Part shown: one piece after another, positions 34,524 to 47,100 of the stretch | How positions within the stretch are numbered: the stretch's first letter is position 1 | Layout: every line of letters begins with the position of its first letter | From: Ephydatia muelleri | Taxonomy: Eukaryota > Porifera > Demospongiae > Spongillida > Spongillidae | NCBI GenBank assembly: GCA_013339895.1 | Contig: JABACO010000010.1 | Span: 2,020,788 to 2,084,787, forward strand | Length of the DNA: 64,000 nucleotides | Reading direction: 5' to 3' | The notes under the pieces: model-generated | What the model was told of the DNA's origin: nothing | Database searches by the model: none | The model's input: the letters and a program-made list of their open reading frames with translations, nothing else | Translations under genes and position numbers: made by a program

Positions 34524-36253
34524 CTGGAGAGAGGGATTAAAAATAACTAATTGTTTGAAAATCCGAAAATGTTAAAGCCATCACCAATCAATGGTGGAAC
34601 GTATCTGATAGGATAAAGGCACAATCAAAATACAAGACAATGATGCATATGAACACTTGCAGATTCAGTACACCTTCACCTAATACAGGATCTGTTTTGT
34701 CTCACTTTATTTTAGTCTGGTCTGTACTCCCTTCACAACAACTCCTACATTGGGACCAGTACAGATAGCTGTGGTTGGTTTTAGTTGTGGATGTTAAAGA
34801 TCTGTTACTCTCTACCCATAGTTTTTTATTGTACTTTCCACAATGCAAACACACACATGCAATTTGCATAATTTGTTATATTTTATTGTTGGTTAGTCAG
34901 TTAAAAACGGTAAACTGGTATAATTGGTTTCAAGCCTTAGCCTAACCATGTGCAAAGCTCATATGCCTGTCACAAGTAATAATGCACAAGTAAATGTAAT
35001 ATCTCAATATAATTTTACTAACCGTCCTGGAACTGTTTCGTCACTTGACCAATCATCTCTGACAAAGGCTGGCAAGTAGAAGACTCTACAAGACAATAAA
35101 AGGCTGTCTGAAGTTGGCTTTAATACATCTAATTCCAGGCCCTTCACCCATGAATCAAAAATCACCCTACACGTGACATAGGCATAGAGAAGAAAATAAA
35201 TAAATAAATAAACTGAACATTAATTATTATAAACAACCAGTCGATTAAAGGTGATACAAACCAGCTTGAAGATAGGAAAGCTGAAGCACAAATGAGCTAG
35301 CTATATGTCATTCAATTATCATGCATGCAGGGGGAAGGGACAGGACATCAACAATTAGTGTTCACAAAAACACTGAAAATGGTTATACACTAACTTATTG
35401 ATGGCAACAGGTGAAAGAAAAATTAACGTTTAATCTCCAAACGTCATTATTTAAGGGTGTTGGTCCTTAAATAACAACAATGTTGAAATCTAAGAACAAT
35501 GAAATGAGCTCAATGGCTATAATCCCTATTGATAGAAAGTAGACTTGGTCATGAGATAAATTAATTGTTATCTCGGTAATCTGTCACATCCTTGTAGGGA
35601 AACTGAAGGCAAACAAATAAGAGTTAATATCATCTGAATGGCATGTCACTGCACTTAGCAAAGAATTACAGATTTATTGATTTACAAGTTGACTCTGATA
35701 TATTCAATGTATTCCACAGAGGTCATAAATGTTAACTCTTTGGACACCATGCATGCGAGTTCATGTATGCATGCATATGTGGACACTGTAACTAAAAAAT
35801 GTGTTTATCACAAAGCTTCTAGATGTATGCAAATGCTTGCTGCACTTGTAACCATATAAGTACATGCGACATGCTTGGTTACTGCAACTGTAATTTCTTC
35901 TCAAGAACCCATTATTCAGATGACTTCACTAATGCATCCCTCTGGTACTTCCAGAGCAGGAATGTGTGTGCAAATCTACTCAATTACATGATTATAATCC
36001 CTCCTACTTTATTTAGAATCGTGGATTAGGCTATTCATGCCCTATATTGCATTTATTGGGCACTTATGAATGCTACTTCATTTATTTGTTCCAGAGGATG
36101 AAAAAGTTACTTTAAATTTCCATTGTTAATCCATTGAAATGATTATACTAAGAAATGTGATTTATCAATGTGCAAGTCTCACAAGTTACAACTGATTGCG
36201 ATCCATTGGTGACACTGAATATATTTTCACTCTTTTAAAAACTGTATTTGTAG
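34524..36253. other. Spacer between the Death-domain exon and gene B
   Basis: Apart from the low-confidence exon candidate at 35023-35166 and a hairpin at about 35450-35472 (tatttaagg...ccttaaata), nothing was recognised. In particular no signal-peptide exon with a phase-1 donor was found for gene B. Confidence 0.4.
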
Positions 36254-39200
36254 ATGCCAATGGATGTTTTCATGGGACAAGTACCTGCACTCAATCCCAC
36301 AACAACACAGTTCAAATATGCACATGTTCTTGTGACACTGGGTTTGAACTGGCTGCAAGCAACTATACATGCAATGGTGAGTGTGTAACTGTCTTACTTT
36401 TACATATATTGAGCAACTAAGAGGAACAGTCATACAGATGCAGCTCTGTCATTTTTTATGGCATGCACATTACACACGAAAAACTGCTTATTCAGTTTGC
36501 GACACCATAATATACATCATATCACAAAGCATTACACATTACACAAAAGATCACATGACAGGCAAACGTGAGGCGGGTCCTACTAGGTGCAGAGAAAGGG
36601 ACAACAGAGAACTTCTCCAATTAGATAACTACCATGTGAATCGCACTACACAATCAAATTAACACCATGATTATCATGTAAGTGTGTGAGAAGCACATAC
36701 TCCAATGAATAGCACTTATATCATAGGAAGGAATAGGGTTACATTCATATCCAGAAATCGCATATATATAAAATAGAATTAATTTATTTTCCACTACGAA
36801 AAAGTGCACTCGAATTTTGAGTTTTCACTATAATGATAATTTTTGCAACATTTAAGGCAACGTAATCTTCTCAGACATAACCTTTTATTTACATGCCATG
36901 TTGCAAAGTGTAAGGGAAAGGATGTTAAGTAGGTGGTAAAGGATGCAATACATGTGATTGCATTGAAATAGAAGAAGCAATAAAGCAAAATAAATTGTAA
37001 GATGTACTGTATGTACAGGATGTTGAGTGTTACTATGAGGACCCACGCTAGTAGATCCAATGTAGAATTGGCTCCATTGGTGCGTTTTTCGATTGATCAT
37101 TTAAAAATGATAATGAAGCGTTGCCTACACACGTCCGCTGGCATATAATCCCTCAAAGAAATCACAGATATGTACATACAAGATGTGCTTCGCTAAAAGT
37201 GCCATTTTCATGCAACAGGTCGGCTATTAAAATTTCCTCCCATTCTCCCTCCCCTCCCCTCCCTCCCTGTTTCCTCTCTTCTCTCCCGATTCCCACTCAT
37301 TCGCTCCCCTCTTCTCCCCTCCCTCTCCCTCCCCTCTCCCTCTCCCTCCCTTCCCCTCTCCCTCCCTTCCCTCTCCCTCCGGAGCCTCCCTCTCCCTCTC
37401 CCTCCCCTCCCTCTCCCTCCCCTCCCTCTCCCATCCCTACCCTCCCCCTCCCTTCACCTCTCCCTCCCCTCCCTCTCCCTCCCTCCCTCTTCCTCCCCTC
37501 CCCTCTCCCCTCTCCCTCCCCTCCCTCTCCCTCCCCTTCCCTCTCCCTCCCCTCCCTCTCCCTCCCCTCCCTCTCCCTCCCCTCCCTCTCCCTCCCCTCC
37601 CTCTCCCTCCCTCCCTCTCCCTCCCTCCTCTCCCTCCCCCTCCCTCCCTCTCCCTCCCCTCCCTCTCCCTCCCCTCCCTCTCCCTCCCTTCCCTCTCCTT
37701 CCCCTCCCTCTCCCTCCCCTCCCTCTCCCTCCCCTCCCTCTCCCTCCCCTCCCTCTCCTCCCCTCCCCCTCCCTCTCCCTCCCTCCTCTCCCTCCCCTCC
37801 CTCTCCCTCCCCTCCCCCTCCCACTCCCACTCCCACTGTAACAGTCTGTACCTTGTTCCTTGCTTTTTGCACCGCCAATTCTACATCCAACAAATCACTT
37901 TCTCGATAGAGAAATGTTTTTTTTTTTGCTTTTCTATGGTATTTATGACTCGTTTTGATTATTTTATTTAGACATCAATGAGTGCTTGCTTGGGATCAGT
38001 GGTTGCAGTCAATAGTGTTCTAACAAATTTGGAAGCTTCATGTGTTCATGTTATCCTGGCTACATACTTGGTGCAGACAACCACACATGCAACGGTGAGT
38101 TCAATAATTAGACCCATCCCTCATAACAACTGTTGAAAGGATTTGCATGTGTGCACCATATAGATACTACCTAAGAATAGCTAATTTCTAATATAATGAT
38201 GTGGTTGTAGAGATAAGATGTTTAATGTACATGTAGTAGGTCATGTGCATAATATACCAAAATAAAGATGGTGTGCTCATTGTACAACTATGAAAATGGT
38301 GCACATTGAATTTTACAACTTATTAACGGAAAGATGATATTAATAATTTATTCAAGCAAATGCATTGCTGTTATGCGATTATGCTTTATTTTAATGTTTA
38401 GATATCAATGAATGTGTGCTTGGGAAAAGTGCTTGCAGTCAAATGTGTATTAACACAGTCGGAAGCTACACATGTTCTTGTAACACCGGCTACACACTTG
38501 GTTCAGATAACCAAACCTGCAGTGGTGAGTGGAAGAATATTTTCTGTGTTGCAATGTAACTCAAGATGCACCTCCACCTCATCTGATCCAAGAATTTAAG
38601 TTACATTTCAAAGCTGCATTGCTTTCTGCCATAATAGATGCTGCTATTTTGAGCATTAAGATGTACATGCATCTAGTAATAATTACATCTTACGATTCTG
38701 CATAATAGTAGGTTTAAACCCTTATTAGCCACAATCTGCCTAGAACAATCTGCAGCGAAACAACTCTTCCCAACTTCTCTTTTTTGAGTTTGTTGGGGGT
38801 TGGATAAGCAATTCATGTTATTTCATGCAGTTTTCCAATAGAGCGTATCATATACATGTATATTCTCGTTCGATATGTATCAGAGTATGAGATACACTAA
38901 AATGATTAGAATTAAAATATAAAATCGGACTGCAGCAATTATTTTAGGTTTCATAATTGATCATGTAATCCAAATTCTCATACTGTTATCCAAACATGCA
39001 TCAAATTAACTTCATTTGTGTTTAGATATCAATGAATGCTTGCTTGAAACAAGTCGCTGCACTCAACTATGCAACAACACAGTTGGAAGCTACAAGTGTT
39101 CATGTAACACTGGCTACATACTCGCAACTGACAACAACACTTGCAGTGGTAGGGGTATTTAGTTGAATGTGTAGTGTGATTGAAATCATTTAGTGACATG

Positions 39201-39581
39201 TTCTAGGCACTGAGAGGTTTATTCCTTTGTTTAGACTTCAATGAATGTGTGCTTGGGACAAGTGGTTGCACTCAATTATGCAACAACACAGTTGGAAGCT
39301 ACACATGTTCTTGCAATACTGGCTACAAGCTGGCTGCGGACAACAGCAAAACCTGCATTGGTAGGTTACATTTATTATTGAATGTGTAGTATTAATTAAA
39401 ACTCTACAGTGATCAGGTAAAGTGTATGTGCACCACTGAAATTCATTCTTTTACCTAGATATCAATGAATGCTTGCTTGGAACAAGTGGCTGCACTCAAT
39501 TCTGCAACAACACAGTTGGAAGCTACAAATGTTTTTGCAATACTGATTACAAGCTTGCAGCAGACAACCGAACATGCATTG
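36254..39581 (+). CDS. Gene B N-terminal EGF array (6 exons)
   Basis: Exons 36254-36376, 37972-38094, 38402-38524, 39026-39148, 39235-39360 and 39459-39581 are all phase 1-1. EGF1 (DANGC, with QSHNNT) lacks a cysteine, like gene A EGF1. EGF2 reads [14 protein letters not shown] then a TAG stop at 38013-38015, where its sisters have TTA-TGC. EGF3-6 are intact calcium-binding EGFs (DINEC or [13 protein letters not shown]). EGF5 has one extra codon near its last cysteine. Because each exon is symmetric, EGF2 can be skipped without harm. Gene B's EGF1 has no upstream coding exon that I can find. Confidence 0.75.
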
Positions 39582-41143
39582 GTAAATATAATAATTTCTT
39601 TCCTCTACTATTGCATCTTGATTCTCACATGCATTTATATGCATAATACTAAAAACATTCACATAGGCAAATACATATAACAGTATAGTACATCTAAAAA
39701 TCGCCTATAAAGTTACACAATATCATTTTCACTTGCAGGGAAGACAAGGTTCTGAGTGCAAACAATTTACTAATAGGAACACTGCTAGCTTATATTGAAT
39801 GCCCTCTGTGACATGTTTCTAAACCTGAGACAAGCTTATACGATGTCAGAAGTAATATTCAGTGGTTGTAACATCCTTCATAATCTGCAAATAATTGAAA
39901 TGCTCAATAATAAAACACAGGCATTTTCTCTACTACCTGATAGTTATGTGCTGTGTTAAAGGGAGAATCCCGTCAGCAACCTGATGTTTTTGCAGTATTA
40001 ATATATTTACTTCAAAATATTGTATACATTAGTCTTAAAGGGCACCGCATCGGACATATCCACAATGCAGTATTTATAACACAGGTAAATTTCAACTTTT
40101 GTTAAGTTGATCCATGTGCTCCATAAAATAGAACCTGCTTCAACATTGCCCCTAAGGATTTATGCCGCATGTTAAGTGTGCAAGATATTTCAACAATTGC
40201 TCTTTATACAGTTCAAATTAATGGTATGAACAACTGCTCATTTAACAATGGACATGGACCATGTGGACAAATCTGCAACCAACTCTCAAGGGCTGTTTAT
40301 TGTTCATGTCATACTGGCTTTATGCTGCTTGAAGATCACATTCATTGCCTAGGTAACAATATATGTGTAATGTACACATATGTACAAAATGCCCATGCAA
40401 TACTAGTGTACAGGCATTGAATTTGATTTACACATGGACTGATAGGATTGCGATTAACACCTTGCATAGAGATTTATTTTGTATAACATGCCAGTAATAT
40501 TCTTTTATGCAGGAGTGCCAAGTTTTTTAACACTAACTGCAACACAATCAAGTATTACAGCAAACTGGAAACCTGCTGTTTTTGATGAATCAGAAACTAA
40601 GGGACTTACCCACATATTGACTTGTTCTTCTGGGAATTATAACTTCATAAAATATGCTGGAAATAGTACAATTGCAACCTTGATCAATCTAAATGCATTT
40701 ACCAGTTATTCATGCTGTGTGCGGGCTTATGCATCATCACAATCCCAATCAGAAACGTGTGACACTATAATAACAATGGAAGACGGTAAGCTCTATTCAT
40801 AAACAAAAAGGGGTGGAATTTAATCAATGCTCTTGCCCCCTTCAGCTCCATCTGACCCACCGAGTTTTATATACGTAGCACCGTTCAGTTCTACTGCAGT
40901 AGCAATCAACTGGTACCCTCCTCTGCAACCTAATGGCCATATTATTGGCTCCAATATTTATGCCAATTACTCCAATTGCACAATAAACACAATAAAGCTA
41001 ACAGGAGGGGACTATAGAAATTATATTTTACGAAATATGCAGTCCAGTCAAGAAGTTGGAATACAAATATCAGCACTCACAAATGGTGGAGAAGGGCCTC
41101 GTTCTAATGTGCAACAAGGAAGGACAAGTAAGCTTTTACATTG

Positions 41144-41188
<45 letters not shown>

Positions 41189-44100
41189 GTGTGTGTGTGT
41201 ATATACATTTAAGATTGATATGATTAGACATGGCGCCAACCAAATTCTCGAAATGTTGACAAAACGGGTTTAGTCATATTCATACCTTCTTAAAGCCTTG
41301 CCTAGATGCAAATGTATTAGTATTTATAGCTCTTCTCCCATATTAAAAACGAAATGAATAAACAAAAGCAAAACAAGCGACAAAAATATGACGTATCAAA
41401 ATAGATCAAATGAACCAAAAGCATCATACAAACGAAGGGAAGTGCTATATTAATATGCCACGATCATTAATTATAATGAATGCCTACATGCTGGTATGAA
41501 TGATCATACATTGAATCATTCTCAATTTCTGTTCTCAGACATCCTTCGGTAGACACAATACAATGCTTATTGGCACATGCAATGCTGCATCAACCTGCTT
41601 GATTTTAATTTTTACGTGCTTGAAATATTGTATAGAGGTTGAGTGTGATAGAAACGTGCTGCATCCTATCTATAGAATATGCTGATTTACAGTACTGTTC
41701 CCAAATATTTTTCAATCATTGCGATCCAGTATTATTGCTGTGATTCAAACATCGAGATTGATAATTCATGTAAAGGCAGTAAACACTCACCCGCATGTGC
41801 ACTAATCGTCCATATACATGTATGAACACCTTGTAGGATTGTATAAACAGCATAAGCAAGTTATATATCATATATCTAACCCGGCGAGGTTGTAAGGATA
41901 AACAACACAAACGGGTGATCTTATAATGTAAGACAGTTTAACCACATGCTCTTTCGCAAGTTTAGATGATGAATATTTAGGAATGTGACAATACAGTAGT
42001 AGTCTGTATTTTTCAAATGAAGCATTTGTAACAGTACTGGATACCAAGGGAAGCAGAAGGAAGGCTGGGAAAGGGGAGGGGATTCTGTGACGGATACTCT
42101 GATTCTCAGTGTATAAGAAGCAATGTGTAGAGGATATTTCATATCAAAACATTTGAAATCTTGAAAAACATACATTAGGTCCCTTTTGCAGAAACGATCC
42201 CATATATCGTCTTGCTGATACCATATGTGGTGAAATTGATTGTGAATATCATCTCAACCCCACACCCCAAAATGTATCCTCCCCTGCTTTATACTTGATA
42301 CACTATTATGTATTTATATTATTTTATTCACAGACTGTGCCAGTGGAACATACTATTCTAGGTCAATCAAGAAATGCACTAGTCAGTGTGGATGTGGAGA
42401 AGGCCAAGTGCAGTACTACTTCGACAGTATCAGTGGATCTCAGTACGCAGCCTGTGTACCAGGTGTGTTAATATATAAATTAGTGATTGCATACTTCTAC
42501 CCAATATGTACAGGGTATTAATAGTACTATAATGATCATTTGGCTATGCACAAAGGAAATACGTGTATTGAATATTATATAAGCATGCCTGTGAAGCAGA
42601 ATGTATTATTACAGCTAATAAATTTGTCTATAAGTATGCACCAGTGTACTTTAAGGTTATAAGCTAAAGGGGGTTATTAGCTTTACATGATGTGGTGCGG
42701 GGTGATGGATTAGTAGATAGCTTTTGGGCTCCCTGTACTCGTAGGGCTAACGACCTGTTCTAACCAGAAAACTTGTTTAAACTGCAAACCCACTAGATAA
42801 TCAGCCTTGTTTTTGTACTATTCTAAATCAGTCAACCTTCAGCATACTTTCTTTAAGAGAAGTTTTATTCAATCTTTATCCATAGTGCATACTGGTCATG
42901 GCTACTTTGGTGCTATGGCACAAATGTGGTAGTCAAAGCAAATTTATTGCCACAATAACATTTCTTTTCAATTTTGTATTCACAGTTGACGATAACCAAG
43001 TTGGGATTTCCTCCATTTCTTCAAACAACTCTATACATTCAAACAGTACAGTTGGAACATTGGCTGCAACAGCTTTCATCACTTACTCACTACCTTTAAT
43101 GAGCTCAATAAATGTGAGGATGACCTCTTATCGATACAGACCATACAATTTTGATGCGTGGAAATATTGGTGGATCCCACCTCACTTGACACAACGGTAT
43201 GCAGCAGCAGCTATGAAATATTGTATCCAACTTGGAATGGATGGTGGTATGGTTCAAACAGCATCAACTGGGGGCAAATTAGCAGCAAGTCAATGATGTG
43301 TAACAATAGCAATGGGAAACAATATGCCATTACACCTGTCAACATATACCTTTCGCCATCTTTACACTACGAAGGAGAATTGAGGATTGATCTTCAGTTT
43401 ACTCAAAGCAACTACTATTACTATTATTGGTACTATTATTGGTACTGGTATTATTATTATGGCTTTGTGAGTGGCTTGAGTGTGCAAGTAAAACCAAACT
43501 ACAACTGCCCACCTTTACTGCATTACGATATGACCACCCAACAGTGTGTAAACATTTGCGCATGTGGCCTTGCTGCACCAAAGGATAGCGCCTTCTGTGC
43601 CACTCTAAGTAAGTTAGAAATGTCTTTTTTTATCTTTCTTTTTAAATGTAATTGATCCACTTTTCAGGTCCATATTGGAATTTTGTAACATTTGCACATC
43701 ATACTATCACACATCAAGTTCCATACAGCAACAACCCCATTATTCCAAACAAATCTACCCAGTTGTACTACACTTTGGAAGATTGGATCACACGTTATTT
43801 TTTGGATTATTATTTTTACCACAATGCAAACAATGCCAACAATGTGCACATTTTATTGAAGTTAGACATTCAGTATGAATACAGCAAATATACTACCAAA
43901 GCCGCTTATGGAACTGATGTACCAGACGTTGTATTAACACTTGTGGATGGAACTATAATAAAGGCTGGAGACCCTGCTGCAAGTATAGTGTTGGATGAAG
44001 TACTGTCACCATTAACCAAAAGCTGTAACCGAAACAGTGATGGTGTGAAATTACAATTTGTCCCATTCCAGCTATCTGTATCATTTGGAAAACCCATTTC

Positions 44101-47100
44101 ATCTTTGGGAACACACAATTTTACCATAAATGCTCGACTGGCATCTACTAATTGGGTCATTGATTCCTGGCTACAGTACTACACAGATGCAATATCATTA
44201 GCCATCACTGTGGGACCTGGTAACTCCTTTATTTAGCATATAAGTCATATCATGTAACATTAATATTTTCTGTTTACAAAGGTGCTAATGGATTGAAGCC
44301 AATGTCACCATCTTGTGTGAACGTCAGGGACAGTAAGTTCATATGTGACCAAAAAAAATCATGTATGATGCATTTTAAATCATCACAGAATATATACCGA
44401 CTTTCGGCTTCAATCTATATGATAATGTGAAAAGACTCCCAAATGCTTTGTACAGTGTTTCAGACCAAATCACTATTGATGCTGAACCTGGTTTTCCTTT
44501 TGGAAATAGCTTGCAATCAGAAGTCTATGTATGTTAAACACACATCATTTCCACAGTACTACTTGCTTTGAATACTTAATGCATAACATTCTTGCACTAC
44601 TCTTTTTCAGGTATCTTCTGACGGATTGATTTCATTTGGAAAACCTGTAGTGTACAGCTATCCTGCAAAATTTCCAAGCAACTATGCAGGGATTAGAAAT
44701 GCCTACCTTGTTGCCCCATTTTGGATTTTCAATGACATTCGCACAGCTGGTAGTGTCTCATATGCTACAATAAATAATAAGGATGCACTCCAACTAGTCA
44801 GTAAATACATCAGCACCTATTCCAACACCAGCTTCAGTGCAAAATGGATGTTGGCTGTGCAATGGAAAGGAATACACCCATACCCTCATGGAGGAGCTGA
44901 CTGGTGGTGGAACAGCTATTATGATGACACATTTGATGCAATCATTAACAAGGTACAAGGCCTTTGCATAGTATGCAATAATAATGCAATGTTGTTTGAC
45001 AGGAAAACAACTACCAAGCCATTCTAACTACAAATGGAATCTCCAGTTATGCTGTTTTTACTTATGAATGTGGTAAAATGGGATGGAGTGGGTATTGGGA
45101 TGGCTGGAGGGCAATCATAGGGTACAATGCCAATGGAGAGTACTACAAGAACCACCCTGCATCAGGCTATGACATCCTAGCAGAGGCTGTGTCATGCCAA
45201 AATAAAATTTGCGATACAATACCAAGCAGCCTTGTGTACAATCTGAGCCTTCCTTCATCGGATGTGGATAAATTACGTAGTGACTGCATCAACTTGTATG
45301 ATGAAGATGTAGCATTGCATGCATCCATTGCTAGCATTGCAGCTCAACTGGAGCCATGCCCCTGCACTATATGGCAAGCATTGTCTGACTTTGGAAGGTT
45401 TCGCTGGCAATTTTCTCAGTACCTCTGCTTTATACAACGCTCTCCTGCCAGTGGGGCTACAGCTGTTCAACAGTGCTGCTATAGCTCATGGAAGTATGTA
45501 TATGTTCACAAAATAATTTACTTTGAACACGTGCGTAATAATTGTATGTCACATCTCTTTGTTCTAGTACCGGTGGAGTATTTGGTGCTCTGGTGAAGAC
45601 TGGAATTGACAAAGGATCAATGCTACTCTACCACCCAAGACAAAATCCTGATCTGTACCAAAAGTTTGATGTGGACTTCAAAGACAAATGCTGCGGAATT
45701 GCCAAGATGTGCACACTGTATAATCAACGAAGACCATCAAATGATTGCACAGCCTACAACCCACCGGCCAGGAGTAAGCTACATGTGTATTAAGATTTTT
45801 CATCAAGTCAATAAATTGCAAATGAGTTACACATTTAAATATATACATGGGATCGTTTCCGCAAAAAAAGACCTAATACATGTTTTTTCAAGATTTCATT
45901 ATGTATAAATGCCCTCTACACATTGCTTTCTATGCACTGTGAATCAGAGTATCTGTCATAGAGTTATAAGGTGCCATACATTTCTATTGCGCGTGCTGGA
46001 AATTTTACAATGTATGCGGTAGGTCCCTTTTCACGGAAACTATCCCACATCTATCGTAGAGAACATGGCTTTGCATTAAGCTTTGTAATCTGCTAGGGGA
46101 AAGGATACACTTTCATGACCTAGTCAGACAATTTGAATTGTACATTATTGTAACTGAGGCTTGGGAAAAGCACAGGGCTAATTTGAACAAACAATCTATA
46201 AATATGTATAATAAGTACAATAAGTTTAATAAGGGTGTGCTCTGATATTAACATATATTTAGATAGGGTTTCAACGCAAGCTGTGGGGCATGGCTCATTT
46301 GTACAAAGTCGGGGAGGGGGTATCACTGCAGTTGGGGTATCATTACAGCTAACTTGATAATCACTAGTTGTACAAACGGGAGTATCACTGCTCCCAGTTA
46401 ACTGCACCATACATCAGGACTGGACTGAATAGTTGGGTTTCTGCTAATAAAAATTTGATATGAAGCAATTATTCATAACAACGAAGTTGTGGTTGTAGAG
46501 TATTCTGGTAACAAAAAATGCACAAGTAACATTGTTATGATTTTAAGTGCTACTTTGCATAGTATTGTAGTGATTTTCCATTCATTTGATGTTTTTAAAT
46601 AAAAGATCAAAGGATTGATTAAAAACACAATACTCTTGAAAGCATGACAATACTGTGTACTCTTGAAAGCATCACAATAACATACATACAAACCTGGGTG
46701 TCAACTTTATTGCAATGTTTAATTTAAATAGACAGCCCTGGTTGATTGACAGTGCATTTACTCCAGTTTAGGGAAAAATTTGCTCAACACATTCAATCAG
46801 AATAGCACCTTAAGTTATGCACCCAACTGCCACTTCTTAAATTAATTCATTATAAATTCAATGATTTATAATTTCGATTATACGGCCATGTTTATAATAC
46901 ACAGCATGGGGATGGGGTGATCCCCACATTACAACACTGGATGGAAGAACCTACACCTTCAATGGATGGGGAGAATACATCATTCTTCAGTACCTGCCCT
47001 CAAAAATCGAGGATTCCTTTACACTTCAGGGAAGGATGGTGCCAGTCAACTCGAGTTCTGCAACACAATACTCTGGATTTGCATTTGGCAACGCCAACTA

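Noticed and set aside
37121..37909. 262-codon Pro/Ser frame on plus and 198-codon Gly/Glu frame on minus
   Set aside because: Both come from the polypyrimidine tract; low complexity explains the openness.
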